Below, in pieces: positions 8,490-17,910 of a stretch of DNA of 64,000 bases. Position 1 is the stretch's first letter. The number at the start of each line of letters is the position of its first letter. A program made the translations under genes and the position numbers. The notes below the pieces were generated by a model, which saw nothing but the letters and a program-made list of their open reading frames with translations, ran no database searches and was not told the origin of the DNA. Source of the stretch: CAYUQT01 sp964446835 (GTDB lineage Bacteria; Planctomycetota; Phycisphaerae; UBA1845; JAFGLZ01); NCBI GenBank assembly GCA_964446835.1, contig CAYUQT010000014.1:1-64000 (forward strand), in the 5' to 3' direction.

Positions 8490-10427
8490 ATGGGCCAATC
8501 GACGTCATCCGGTCTTTCCCACACCACCATCGGACACTCTCCGATGTTTCCCGCCCGCCTGCGGCTCAACCGCAACTTCCTCTGCCTCTGGGCGGCCTAT
8601 GGTATCAGTGCCTTTGGTGATCACCTCAGCGAACTCGGCTTGATGAACCTCATGCACGTCAAAGAGGGCCACGAGCAGACTCGAATCACCGCCGCGATGC
8701 TGTTGGTGTTTTTCCTTCCCTACTTCCTGCTCAGTCCGGTGGCCGGACTGGCCGCCGATCGCCTGCCCCGCAAGTACATCATGATCGTTGCCGACCTCAT
8801 CCGTGCGGCCGTCGTGTTCTCCATACCGCTGCTGCCGTTGCTGGCCGGGATATCACCCGGCGAGCCGTTGCCCGTGGCCTACGGGTTGTTGCCCCTGCTG
8901 GTCGTCGGACTGTTCGCCACCTTCTTCAGTCCCGCTCGACTGGCACTCCTGCCCTCACTCGTGCCCGACGACCACCTGGTTCGCGCCAACAGCATGATCA
9001 ATGGCATGGGCACGATCTGCAGCATGATCAGCTTCCTTGTCGGGGGTTGGTTGGCCAAGAACTACCTGCCATGGACCTTCCGCTGCGACGCCATCACATT
9101 CCTGATCAGCGCCGTGTGTGTCTCGATGATCTTTCCGCCGATGCTCCAGGGACACCCACACGCTGCCGGCAGCCCCGAACATGAGGGGTGGTGGCAGAGC
9201 ATGAAGGGGGGCTTCGAGTATGTCCGCCGCCATCGGCGAGTCGTTCATCTGATGATCATCGGGGCCCTGTTCTGGATGGCGGCCTCCGCTTTCAACAGTG
9301 TGACCACCTCACTGGTGATTCATCGCTATCAGATGCCGGACTATGCAGTCCTCGGCTACTTCCGAGGTGCCCTCGCCGGCGGAATGGTTCTGGGAGCCCT
9401 CCTGCTTGTCGCTTTTGGCAACGCCCTTCGCTGCGAAATCGCGATCGCCTGGTCGCTTCTCATCAGCGGAGGCGCCCTGTTTGGGTTGGCATGGACCGAC
9501 AGCATCCGGCTCGGTGCGGTCCTGGCGATGATCCTGGGCATCTGCGGTTCGGGGGTACTCATCAGCGCCAGCACCCTGACGCAGCGATTGGTGCCCGATC
9601 ACGCACGCGGGCGTGTGTTCGGCCTGTGTGATTGGACCAGCATGGCCGGGCTGCTCTTGGCGACGGGCTTGCTGGGGTTGATGCCCCTACCGCCGGGCGT
9701 GTTGGATTCCGCTGTTCCATGGATCCTGGCGGTCATGGCGATCTCCCTGACCGTGGCCGGCGTCTGGGTTCTCGCCTGGCGCCATACCGGCGGGCGATTC
9801 CGCCCTTCGCTCCAGTTCTGGCGGAACCTGAACGAGTTCTACTGCCGCTGGTGGTTTCGCATGCGTCGCGAGGGACCGTGCACGATTCCGCCCACCGGTG
9901 CTGTTATCGTGGCCGGAAATCACGTGTCGCCGATCGACCCCATCCTGATGCTGGCCGCCAGCCCGAACCGCGTCTTTGGCTTCATGATCGCTCAGGAGTA
10001 CTACCGCATCCCGCTCTTCTGGCGCCTGGTGCACATGATCGGCTGTATACCGACAACTCGAAGCGGAAACGACACAGCAGCCACCAAGGCCGCCCTGCGT
10101 CATCTCAAGGCGGGTGGGGCTTTGGGCATTTTCCCGCAGGGGCGAATCGAACTGGCCGGCGAGTCTCTCGGCCCCAAAGAGGGTGTGGCCTTGCTGGCCC
10201 TGCGTGCCAGGGCCCTGGTCGTTCCCGTGCATGTCAGCGGTGTACGCTATAAGGACAACGTTCCGATTACCTTCATCCGCCGCCACCGCGCAAGGGTCCG
10301 ATACGGGGCGCCGATCGATCTCAGTGAGTACTATGATTGTGTTCGCGACCGGCAGGCCTGGCGTGAAGCGGCTGAGCTGATCATGCGGCGCATCAACGAA
10401 CTGGCGCCGCATCACGAGGCCCGCTGA
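8490..10427 (+). CDS. MFS transporter fused to PlsC-type acyltransferase
   Basis: A 645-residue fusion. Residues about 20-430 form a 12-helix MFS transporter similar to LplT lysophospholipid flippases (MFPARLRLNRNFLCLWAA start, LAADRLPRKYIM loop 2-3 motif). Residues about 440-640 form a 1-acylglycerol-3-phosphate acyltransferase domain with NHVSPID (NHx4D-type catalytic box) and FPQGRIELAGE (the FPEG-type box). This suggests flipping lysophospholipid across the inner membrane and re-acylating it in one chain. In many bacteria the fusion also has an acyl-ACP synthetase part; here it is absent. The start at 8490 gives a short hydrophilic lead; 8544 (MFPARL) is an alternative. Confidence 0.85.
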   Translation: MGQSTSSGLSHTTIGHSPMFPARLRLNRNFLCLWAAYGISAFGDHLSELGLMNLMHVKEGHEQTRITAAMLLVFFLPYFLLSPVAGLAADRLPRKYIMIVADLIRAAVVFSIPLLPLLAGISPGEPLPVAYGLLPLLVVGLFATFFSPARLALLPSLVPDDHLVRANSMINGMGTICSMISFLVGGWLAKNYLPWTFRCDAITFLISAVCVSMIFPPMLQGHPHAAGSPEHEGWWQSMKGGFEYVRRHRRVVHLMIIGALFWMAASAFNSVTTSLVIHRYQMPDYAVLGYFRGALAGGMVLGALLLVAFGNALRCEIAIAWSLLISGGALFGLAWTDSIRLGAVLAMILGICGSGVLISASTLTQRLVPDHARGRVFGLCDWTSMAGLLLATGLLGLMPLPPGVLDSAVPWILAVMAISLTVAGVWVLAWRHTGGRFRPSLQFWRNLNEFYCRWWFRMRREGPCTIPPTGAVIVAGNHVSPIDPILMLAASPNRVFGFMIAQEYYRIPLFWRLVHMIGCIPTTRSGNDTAATKAALRHLKAGGALGIFPQGRIELAGESLGPKEGVALLALRARALVVPVHVSGVRYKDNVPITFIRRHRARVRYGAPIDLSEYYDCVRDRQAWREAAELIMRRINELAPHHEAR

Positions 10428-10456
10428 AATCACGTATTGCCTTACAAGGGATATGA

Positions 10457-10470
10457 GGCCCGAACGGGCC
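10457..10470. terminator. Short bidirectional hairpin between convergent genes
   Basis: GGCCCG-AA-CGGGCC is a self-complementary hairpin in the 66-bp gap between the convergent genes ending at 10427 and 10494, followed on the plus strand by a short CTTTA run. It is a weak but well-placed bidirectional terminator candidate. Confidence 0.45.
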
Positions 10471-10493
10471 CTTTACCTGCATCAAAGAACCCG

Positions 10494-12029
10494 CTACTTG
10501 CCCGCGCCCTTCTTCATCTCCGCCAGTTCCTTCTCATAGGCGGGCAGGTCCGGATGCCTGAGGTCGCGGAGGATGTCGACCGCCTCCGTCATGGTTTCGA
10601 CGGCCTGGTCCGCAGCCCCCTTCTTGAGCTGAATGCGGCTGATTCGTGCCAGGCAGTTGGCCTGCTGAGCGTACGCCTTGCGTTTGGCCAGGGTCGATTC
10701 GGCCTGTCGCAGCATCTTCAGCGCATCGTCGAACTTGCTTTGCTTCTCGTAGATCTCGGCGATCTGGCGGTAGGCCGAGCCTTTCTCGTTCTCCTCGGTC
10801 AGCTCCAAAGAGGCCTGATAGGCGGCCAGTGCTTCCTCGAACTTCTTCTGCTCCAGGTAGATCTCGCCCGTCTGGAACAGTGCCAGCGCCTTGTCGGTCT
10901 TCATGCCCGAGGCATCCGCGAGCTTGACGGCCCGGCTGAGGAACTCCAGCGACTCGGCGTATTGCCCCTTGGCGGCGTAGACCAGGGCGACGGTCAGGCA
11001 CGCCGGTCCCGTCGCCAGTTGGTCGCCCTCGGTCTCCAGCAATTGCAGTCTTTGCTTCAACAGGGTCAAAGCATCTTCGCGACGTCGCTGATCGACGCGA
11101 AGGTTCGCCAGGGCGCCCAAAGCCAGGGCCTGCTGATCGGCCAGTCCGAGCTGACGAGTGCTGTCCAGGGCGCTCTGGAAATACCTCTCGGCCGATCGCA
11201 AGTCGCCGCGCCGCTGGTGACACATGCCGATCTGGATCAGGGCGAACAACTCGTCCACCGGATCCTCGTCCAGCTTCGCCTGTCGAAGAAGTCGCTCGAA
11301 GATCGCCAGAACTTCCGCCTCGTTACCCGCGGCCAGGTTCATCTGGCCCAGCAGCTTCATTGTGGGTCGAAAATTGTTGTCGTACCGGACCGATTCCCCC
11401 ACATAGTGCAGCGAGTCAGAAGGCTTGCCCGCCCGAAGCGCCCGGATCGCCTTGGCGTAATACTCGACGGCGCTGTCTGTTCCGCCGGGTCCGGAGAAAG
11501 CCTTTCGCTGCTGCGCCTCGGTCAGTTGAACGCCGCTCATGCTGAATACCGCTTCCGTACAGGCGTTCAGAAGTCCACGTACGTTGGTCCCTTGTACGGC
11601 TCGCGACTGGTTGGGGCCGGGAGGGCTGATCAGACCGAGCACGATCTTCGCCGCATATCCCTTGTCGGTTCGGCTGATCGCCCCCATGACGACATGATCG
11701 GCCCCCAGAAGCTGGGCCACTCGATTGACCTGCTCCGGATCGGCGGCCAGACGGCTCATGACGGCCGAGGTCCTCATCTCCGACACCGCCGTGCTGATGC
11801 CGCTGCGGATCAACCGATAGCGCAGCCCCTCCGATACGGCCACAGCCACCCATGGGCTCTCCTTGTCTTCGTCTCCTGGCAGAAAGTCCGGAACGAAGAA
11901 ACGCGGTCCGATCGCCGAACGGGTAGCCTCTGCGAAAACGGGCGCTGCGACCGCCCAGCACAGACAGGCCGACATCACGCTGCGGGTCGCACGACTCGAC
12001 ATCTTCTCCGCCGGGGGTCTCGAAGTCAT
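10494..12029 (-). CDS. Exported tetratricopeptide-repeat protein
   Basis: A 511-residue protein. An N-terminal signal peptide (hydrophobic stretch ending AAPVFAEA, about residues 12-37) leads to a region resembling FlgO/CsgG-like modules (VAVSEGLRYRLIRSGI, LLGADHVVMGAISR). From about residue 195 to 490 there are successive TPR helices, for example GMCHQRRGDLRSAERYFQSAL, FQTGEIYLEQKKFEEALAAY and IAEIYEKQSKFDDALKML. A periplasmic scaffolding role is likely. The start is the ATG at 12029, six bases after AGAAGGAT; the frame is open 135 bases further upstream without a better site. It lies 189 bases downstream of another exported protein on the same strand. Confidence 0.8.
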   Translation of the reverse strand: MTSRPPAEKMSSRATRSVMSACLCWAVAAPVFAEATRSAIGPRFFVPDFLPGDEDKESPWVAVAVSEGLRYRLIRSGISTAVSEMRTSAVMSRLAADPEQVNRVAQLLGADHVVMGAISRTDKGYAAKIVLGLISPPGPNQSRAVQGTNVRGLLNACTEAVFSMSGVQLTEAQQRKAFSGPGGTDSAVEYYAKAIRALRAGKPSDSLHYVGESVRYDNNFRPTMKLLGQMNLAAGNEAEVLAIFERLLRQAKLDEDPVDELFALIQIGMCHQRRGDLRSAERYFQSALDSTRQLGLADQQALALGALANLRVDQRRREDALTLLKQRLQLLETEGDQLATGPACLTVALVYAAKGQYAESLEFLSRAVKLADASGMKTDKALALFQTGEIYLEQKKFEEALAAYQASLELTEENEKGSAYRQIAEIYEKQSKFDDALKMLRQAESTLAKRKAYAQQANCLARISRIQLKKGAADQAVETMTEAVDILRDLRHPDLPAYEKELAEMKKGAGK

Positions 12030-12218
12030 ATCAGTATCCTTCTCGTGAAGCTCGTGTTGGTGAGAAAGGATACCTGAATCGTCACTCGGATGCGACTGCT
12101 GCGAGAGGATCATTCTGAGCGGCGCCGTGCCGCCGGGGGGACGTGCTACGCGGAGGGCGATCACCGGATGCCCTTGCCTGCTCCCTCATCCGTCTGGAAC
12201 AGAGGTCTGCTGCCGGTT

Positions 12219-13343
12219 CTATTGACCGAGGGAGCTTGCCGAGGGGAGCAACCATATCGACGTCGATTCCAGGAATGCCTCCGGAGAGAGCACCTGCCAC
12301 GGGCGCGCCGACCAGTGTCGCTCGGATCGCCTCGGCGCCGCCGACATGGGCGGCAGTGCCGATACCCCTGCACCCTCCTTAAGGGACGGTGCCGCGTCGG
12401 TGGCATCCGAACTGGGCTTGGCCGCATCCAGATGGATTGCCTGCTCTGCCGGGTCCGTCAGAAGGGAATCCAGGGAGCTTGATGCCTGTGTTGTCGGGGC
12501 GGCCGTTTCGTCCACGACGATCAGCGGTTCCGAGAACGACACACCAAGGTTGCCTGCACGGTCACGGGCTTCGGCGCGGATCTTCAGGGCCTTGCCCTGA
12601 ATGTGGGGCGGAATGACGAAGGCCATTGCGCCTTCCGCCTCCAGTTCCTTGTTGATCACCGACCACTGGGGTTCGCACAGATCGTTCGGTTCCCACGAGA
12701 CGGCGATCGATACCGACTTCTCCATCAGGTTCATATCGGACACGGTCCAGCGCAGCGTCACCTGCTCGCTGATGTGATACCGCTCCTGGTCCGGCTCGAT
12801 ATACACCACGACGGACGGAACGGTTGTGTCGACGTGATACACCACCATCGGAACGGGTGGCACCGTTCGGGCCGGCGGAATCCCGGGTCCCGCGAACCGG
12901 AAGCCATACGAACCGTCGTTCTCCGTGTTGTAGACGAAGTGAGTCTGACACTGGCCGAAGTAGCCGGCCCGCTTCCAAACCTCACCGCCGCAATCGGTAA
13001 CGTACACGCCGATTCGCGGCGCCAACTCCGACGAGGAGAATCGCTTCTCCACCGTCCGGTCCGGTCGCGACGTCACCGGGCCCACCGCCGGACGCGGCAG
13101 GTAGAGGATCCGATCTTTCGTGTAATAGTGCGTCGGGCACCCCGGCCCCGCAGGCGGTTGCTCGTGTCCGATGTCACCCTTTTCGCTGGCCGGGCGATAA
13201 TAGAAGGGCGCGTCATACGCCCACTCCGGGAACTGCTCGGCCGGATCGTAGGTCATTCGTTTGTGGTTGTCATTGCAGCCGATATAGCCGCAAATCAGAA
13301 GGCTCAGGATGACAGCCGTAGAAGCTACACGATTTCGCGTCAT
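12219..13343 (-). CDS. Predicted lipoprotein, unknown function
   Basis: A 374-residue protein that starts with a lipoprotein signal: basic residues, a hydrophobic segment and the lipobox GYIGC, giving a mature N-terminal Cys at about residue 23. GGGAG stands before the ATG at 13343. The middle (about residues 165-270) looks like beta-sandwich repeats: TTVPSVVVYIEPD, VTLRWTVSDMNL and LKIRAEARDRAGNLG are typical of Ig-like domains in planctomycete secreted proteins. The C-terminal 90 residues are Ala/Ser/Pro-rich and low complexity. I do not recognise a family. It may be co-transcribed with the TPR gene downstream. Confidence 0.7.
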   Translation of the reverse strand: MTRNRVASTAVILSLLICGYIGCNDNHKRMTYDPAEQFPEWAYDAPFYYRPASEKGDIGHEQPPAGPGCPTHYYTKDRILYLPRPAVGPVTSRPDRTVEKRFSSSELAPRIGVYVTDCGGEVWKRAGYFGQCQTHFVYNTENDGSYGFRFAGPGIPPARTVPPVPMVVYHVDTTVPSVVVYIEPDQERYHISEQVTLRWTVSDMNLMEKSVSIAVSWEPNDLCEPQWSVINKELEAEGAMAFVIPPHIQGKALKIRAEARDRAGNLGVSFSEPLIVVDETAAPTTQASSSLDSLLTDPAEQAIHLDAAKPSSDATDAAPSLKEGAGVSALPPMSAAPRRSERHWSARPWQVLSPEAFLESTSIWLLPSASSLGQ

Positions 13344-13487
13344 GGAAAAGCTCCCTCGCTGCCGGCACGATGCGCGCACGGCGTTAGACCGCTGTACGCT
13401 TTTATCGGTCTCTCGACGTGAAAACCTTTATCCGCGTAAGGAGTGTGGAATCCGGTCGCGGTCGCACGATCGGTTCTCCTGGGCGAC

Positions 13488-14903
13488 TTACTCTTCCAGC
13501 GGAATCGTTTGGCCTGCCGACGGCGTGCTCACACGCTTAAAGCCGCTCTTCCTCATCCAGTCGGACAGCTTGTCGCACTGATCCGGGTCGCCGTGAACGA
13601 CGAACGCCTGACGACAGGTGGCGGCAAGCGGCAGAAGGTCCTTATGGAGTTCTTCACGGTTGGCATGGGCACTAAACCCATTGAGTACAATGACTTTCGC
13701 CTTAACAGGATACTGTTTGCCGAAGATTTTGACCTCCTTGGCCCCTTCGACCAACCGCCGGCCAAGGGTGTGCTCTGCCTGGTATCCAACGATAAGGATC
13801 GTGTTACGCTTCTTGTAGATGTTGTTTTTCAGATGGTGCAGGATGCGACCGAATTCGCACATCCCGCTGGCCGAGATAATCACGCAAGGCTTCTTGCGTT
13901 TGTTAATCTGCTTGCTGTCCTCCACATCACGCACGTACGTGCAGCAATCCGTGCCGAGCAGCTTGCCCGTGTGGTTGAAGAGGTCCGCCGCGTCGGCATC
14001 GTAGCATTCCGAATGCATCTGAAAGACTTCGGTGGCGTCGATCGCCAGGGGGCTGTCGACGTACACCGGGATACGCTTGACGCGTTCCTTTCGGAACAGA
14101 TGCTGAAGCGCGTAGAGAACCGTCTGTGTCCGACCCACGCTGAACGACGGGATGATCAACTTGCCGTCGCGATCCAGCGTTTGGTTCAGTACCGTCTCCA
14201 GCCGATCGGCGAGATCTTCCACTGGGTCCGTCGTCCGGCCGCCGTAGGTGCTCTCGGTGATCAGGTAGTCGCAGACAGGCAGCGGCTCGGGGTCCCGCAG
14301 AATCGGCATCCCGGGACGACCTCGATCCCCCGTATAAAACAGCGTCACTGTCGGCCGACCCTCTCGGGCGATCTGAAACAACACGCCCGCCGAACCCAGC
14401 ATGTGGCCGGCGTCGTGAAATGTGGCGGTCACGCCCGGCACAACGGGAAACGGACGCCCATAGGAGGTGGTTCGGACCAGCCTCATGACGGCCTTGGCGT
14501 CATTCTGATCGTACAGAGGCTGAATGGGCTTCTCACCGCGGTGGACGCGTTTCTTGTTCCAGTATGAGGCATCTTCCTCTTGGATATGGGCCGAGTCGGC
14601 TAGCATGATCGCACACAGGTCTCGCGTGGCCGGTGTGGCGTCGATCTGTCCGTCGAATCCGTCCTTGACCAGTTTGGGCAGCCGTCCGGCATGGTCCATG
14701 TGGGCGTGCGAGAGCACAACGGCGTCGAGTTCGCGGATCGGACAGGGATAGGTCCCGTTCTTGGTGATAGCGTCGGCACGCCGCCCCTGGAAGAGGCCGC
14801 AATCCAGGGCGATCTTGCAGCCGTCCACCCTTAGCAGGTGCATCGATCCCGTGACCTCACGTGCCGCTCCATGAAAACTGAGTTGGATCATACGTTCTTC
14901 CAT
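13488..14903 (-). CDS. Beta-CASP metallo-beta-lactamase RNase-like hydrolase
   Basis: A 471-residue metallo-beta-lactamase fold protein of the beta-CASP type, related to CPSF73/YSH1-like and bacterial RNA-processing nucleases. The zinc site SHAHMDHAG (HxHxDH) is at about residues 65-73; further ligands are GHMLGSAG and YTGDRG. The beta-CASP domain shows VDSPLAIDATEVF, and the C-terminal RMMBL part has GYQAEHTLGRRL, NGFSAHANREEL and VVHGDPDQ. It probably cleaves RNA with two zinc ions. The ATG at 14891 (MIQLSFHG) has GGAAGA at good spacing and may be the true start instead of 14903. Confidence 0.9.
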   Translation of the reverse strand: MEERMIQLSFHGAAREVTGSMHLLRVDGCKIALDCGLFQGRRADAITKNGTYPCPIRELDAVVLSHAHMDHAGRLPKLVKDGFDGQIDATPATRDLCAIMLADSAHIQEEDASYWNKKRVHRGEKPIQPLYDQNDAKAVMRLVRTTSYGRPFPVVPGVTATFHDAGHMLGSAGVLFQIAREGRPTVTLFYTGDRGRPGMPILRDPEPLPVCDYLITESTYGGRTTDPVEDLADRLETVLNQTLDRDGKLIIPSFSVGRTQTVLYALQHLFRKERVKRIPVYVDSPLAIDATEVFQMHSECYDADAADLFNHTGKLLGTDCCTYVRDVEDSKQINKRKKPCVIISASGMCEFGRILHHLKNNIYKKRNTILIVGYQAEHTLGRRLVEGAKEVKIFGKQYPVKAKVIVLNGFSAHANREELHKDLLPLAATCRQAFVVHGDPDQCDKLSDWMRKSGFKRVSTPSAGQTIPLEE

Positions 14904-15213
14904 TGCCTAAGCTTATGGTATTGCCGGCTCACAACTGCGATCCGCCGGGTCGCCGTGCGTCCGGTACACGTTCTGGCTGCCCGAAGTTCTTGAACCGCCT
15001 CGGATGCCCCTGCATCACCGCCGCTCCGTGGAGTCCTGCCAGTCATAGAATCGGCATCGGGGCGGCCTGAGCTGTTGGGCAACTGCGATACCAGGATTGA
15101 TACAAGACCCCCAGCTATGTCCAGCGTTCAGTGTTCCACCCCCAATATCCATAGAGATCTCATCCAGCGACCCACAATCCATTGGAGACGCCCCCTTCGT
15201 GCCCGCGTTGACT
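14904..15213. other. Intergenic region, no supported gene
   Basis: This 310-bp stretch lies between two minus-strand genes, downstream of the kinase and upstream of the beta-CASP protein. Short frames present lack ribosome sites and family features. No strong hairpin with U tract and no convincing promoter was seen. Confidence 0.5.
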
Positions 15214-17658
15214 TCAGCTCTCCAACACCTGTCGCACTTTCCGGGCCAGAAGCTCTCGAGTAAACGGCTTCTGAATGAACTGCGTGCCTTCATCCAGCAC
15301 GCCGCGGTGGGCGATCACATTCGCGGTGTACCCCGACATGTAGAGGACCTTGATTCCAGGGTGGATCTCGCACAGTCGGGCGTACAGGTCCCTGCCGCTC
15401 ACTTCAGGCATGACGACGTCCGTAAGCAGCAGATGGAGCTCTTTCGGTAGGTCTTGGGCATTGGAAAGACATTCCTCGGCCGTCTTGAAACTGATGATGT
15501 GATAGCCGAGGTTCTGCAAGATGGTGCAGGTCATTTCGCGAACGGTGGGGTCATCTTCGGCCACCAGGATGGTCTCGTCGCCGCCTACCACTTCGGTCAT
15601 CGCCGTAGGTATGCTCTCTTCGACGACCTTTTCCTCGACGGTGGGAAGATGGATGCCGAACGTCGTTCCTTGTCCTACCTTGCTGCTGACCCAGATATTG
15701 CCGCCATGCTGTTTGACGATTCCGTACACCGTGGCCAGCCCCAAACCCATCCCTTTTCCGATCTTCTTGGTGGTGAAGAACGGTTCGAAGATTCGCGCCT
15801 GGGTCTGCTCGTCCAGGCCGATCCCCGTATCGCTCACCGTCAACAGGACATAGCGACCCGGCACGAGTTCAGGGCAGCTTGCGACGTTTTGCTCATCCAA
15901 GTCCGCGTCGACGGTCTCGATGGTCAGTGTCCCCCCCTTGGGCATGGCGTCCTGGGCGTTCAAGGCGAGGTTCATAAGCACCTGCTCCAACTGTCCCCGG
16001 TCTGCTTTGACGGTCCGCAGGGTGGGGACCAGGTTCAGCTCAATCCGAATGTCTTCCCGCAAGGTACGTCGGAGCAGGTTGCCGAAGCCGGTAATGACAT
16101 CGTTCAGGTTCAGAGGTTTGACCTCCAGGACCTGCTTTCGTCCGAAGGCCATCAGTTGCTGTACGAGATCACGAGCTCGGTTGGCGGCCTTCATCATTTC
16201 CTCGATGTCCTGTCGAGGGGTGTCTGCAAGCCCTTTGTCTTCGAGAAGCATGGATCCGTAGCCCAGAATGGGAGCCAGCAGGTTGTTGAGGTCGTGGGCC
16301 ACGCCACCTGCCAGAAGGCCGACCGATTCCAGTCTTTGTGCCAAGTGCAGATGCTCTTCCAGTTCCACCTCCCGTGTCACGTCTCTCTTGACGGCGACGA
16401 AGTGGACAATCTGACCGTTCTCGCCACGGATCGGAGAGATGGTGGCATCCTCGTGATAGAGGGTTCCGTCTTTGCGGCGATTGATGAAGTGCCCTGACCA
16501 TGCGGCGCCGCCGGTGATCGTCTTCCACAAATCCTCATAGAACGCGAGGCACTGCCGGCCACTCTTGAGCAGTCGAGGGTTCTGACCCACGGCTTCCGCA
16601 GCCGTGTATCCGGTGATTCTCTCAAAGGCCGGGTTCACGTACTCAATCGTTCCGGCCGGATCGGTGATCACCACGATTTCGGCGGCCTGTTGGACCGCGG
16701 ATGCCAGCCGCCGCAACTCCTCATCCGTTCGCCTGCGCTCGGTGATGTCGCGAGCAACGGAATAGACGAGATTTCCCGTTGGGTAGGAGCGCCACTCGAT
16801 CCAACGGTAGGTCCCGTCCTTGGCACGGTAGCGGTTGACGAAGTTCTTCACTTGCTTCTGTTCAGCGAGGTTGGCCACGGCCTGCACGGTCGGGGCGATG
16901 TCATCCGGATGAACGAAGTCCAGATATGGCCGTCCAACCATTTCATCGATGGGGTACCCCAGGGACTTCTGCCACTCTGGGTTGAGGCGCCGGAAGCATC
17001 CGTTGGTATCGGCGATACAGAGCAGGTCCAGGCTTCGGGTGAAGTACTGTTCAAGTTCCTCGGTCTTCTCTCGAAGTCTCATTTCGGCCGCGAGACTGGA
17101 CTCCTGGTCCAGAAAGAGCATGCACAGCAGCACCGTGGCCGTGGGATAGATCGTGAGGACTGGAATGCAGATCTGATGGAATACCTGTGTCGACACGGAG
17201 CCCGGGAGTGTTCGCGTGAGAATGAGCATGGCGGCGTGTACAAGCAGCCCGAACCCAAGCAGGTGACGAGGACGCACCATCTCGGGGTGGCGCCGGCGGA
17301 GATAGTGGTAGGCAATGCCGAAGCAGGCCGATTCCGAGATCACGGACACACCCATGATGGCGCCGGCCCCGCCGAGCCACACTCGATACCCGGCGGCGAT
17401 GGCGGCGGAGATGACCGCGGTGATGGGACCTCCGAAGAGACCGGCAATGCTGATGATGATGGAACGGCCGTCGAAGATGATGCCGGGCAAGAGTCGCAGC
17501 GGCGTCATCATGCCGACTATGGTCACGCCGCCGAACAGCAATCCCGAGAGAATCTGATACATCATGGAGCCTTGCTTCCAGCGTCGCATGATGAGGCCGT
17601 GCACAATGCTCAGCGACACCAGCAAGGCGATGTTGTTCAGCAGGTTGAGGAAGATCAT
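15214..17658 (-). CDS. Hybrid sensor histidine kinase, 5TM-PAS-PAS-HK-REC
   Basis: An 814-residue membrane sensor kinase. Residues about 1-195 are hydrophobic helices of the LytS-type 5TM receptor class (GLFGGPITAVISAAIAAGYR is diagnostic). Two PAS domains follow (about 205-310 and 320-435), each ending in the DITERR/DVTRE type linker. The kinase core has the H-box AHDLNNLL at about residue 454 and the ATP lid boxes DTGIGLDE, FEPFFTTK and GKGMGLGLATVYG. A C-terminal receiver (about 690-812) carries AEDD, the phosphoacceptor in LTDVVMPEVSG and the KPF lysine. No separate response regulator is adjacent, so the phosphate is probably relayed elsewhere. Confidence 0.92.
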   Translation of the reverse strand: MIFLNLLNNIALLVSLSIVHGLIMRRWKQGSMMYQILSGLLFGGVTIVGMMTPLRLLPGIIFDGRSIIISIAGLFGGPITAVISAAIAAGYRVWLGGAGAIMGVSVISESACFGIAYHYLRRRHPEMVRPRHLLGFGLLVHAAMLILTRTLPGSVSTQVFHQICIPVLTIYPTATVLLCMLFLDQESSLAAEMRLREKTEELEQYFTRSLDLLCIADTNGCFRRLNPEWQKSLGYPIDEMVGRPYLDFVHPDDIAPTVQAVANLAEQKQVKNFVNRYRAKDGTYRWIEWRSYPTGNLVYSVARDITERRRTDEELRRLASAVQQAAEIVVITDPAGTIEYVNPAFERITGYTAAEAVGQNPRLLKSGRQCLAFYEDLWKTITGGAAWSGHFINRRKDGTLYHEDATISPIRGENGQIVHFVAVKRDVTREVELEEHLHLAQRLESVGLLAGGVAHDLNNLLAPILGYGSMLLEDKGLADTPRQDIEEMMKAANRARDLVQQLMAFGRKQVLEVKPLNLNDVITGFGNLLRRTLREDIRIELNLVPTLRTVKADRGQLEQVLMNLALNAQDAMPKGGTLTIETVDADLDEQNVASCPELVPGRYVLLTVSDTGIGLDEQTQARIFEPFFTTKKIGKGMGLGLATVYGIVKQHGGNIWVSSKVGQGTTFGIHLPTVEEKVVEESIPTAMTEVVGGDETILVAEDDPTVREMTCTILQNLGYHIISFKTAEECLSNAQDLPKELHLLLTDVVMPEVSGRDLYARLCEIHPGIKVLYMSGYTANVIAHRGVLDEGTQFIQKPFTRELLARKVRQVLES

Positions 17659-17910
17659 AACCCACGATTCCCAAAGTGAATCATATCAAGAACCTCTCCA
17701 AAGCATAGGGGACAGGTTGCCTTTCCAGGCTTTTGTCGAGCGGTTGTGAGGGCGAAGCGTTCACAGTTTGTCCCGTGCTACCGGTGGGACCATCGCAATC
17801 CTCTGAGACTTGGGATCATCCGGCGCCTTCGGCTCATCCTATCTATAGACAGCCACCCGGCAGTCCCGGTCTGCCACACTAATGCTCATCACCTGAGAAG
17901 GAGTCCAGTC

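Noticed and set aside
10437..12077. A 546-codon plus-strand frame
   Set aside because: Antisense shadow of the TPR gene; leucine-rich composition mirrors the TPR codons and no ribosome site or family is present.
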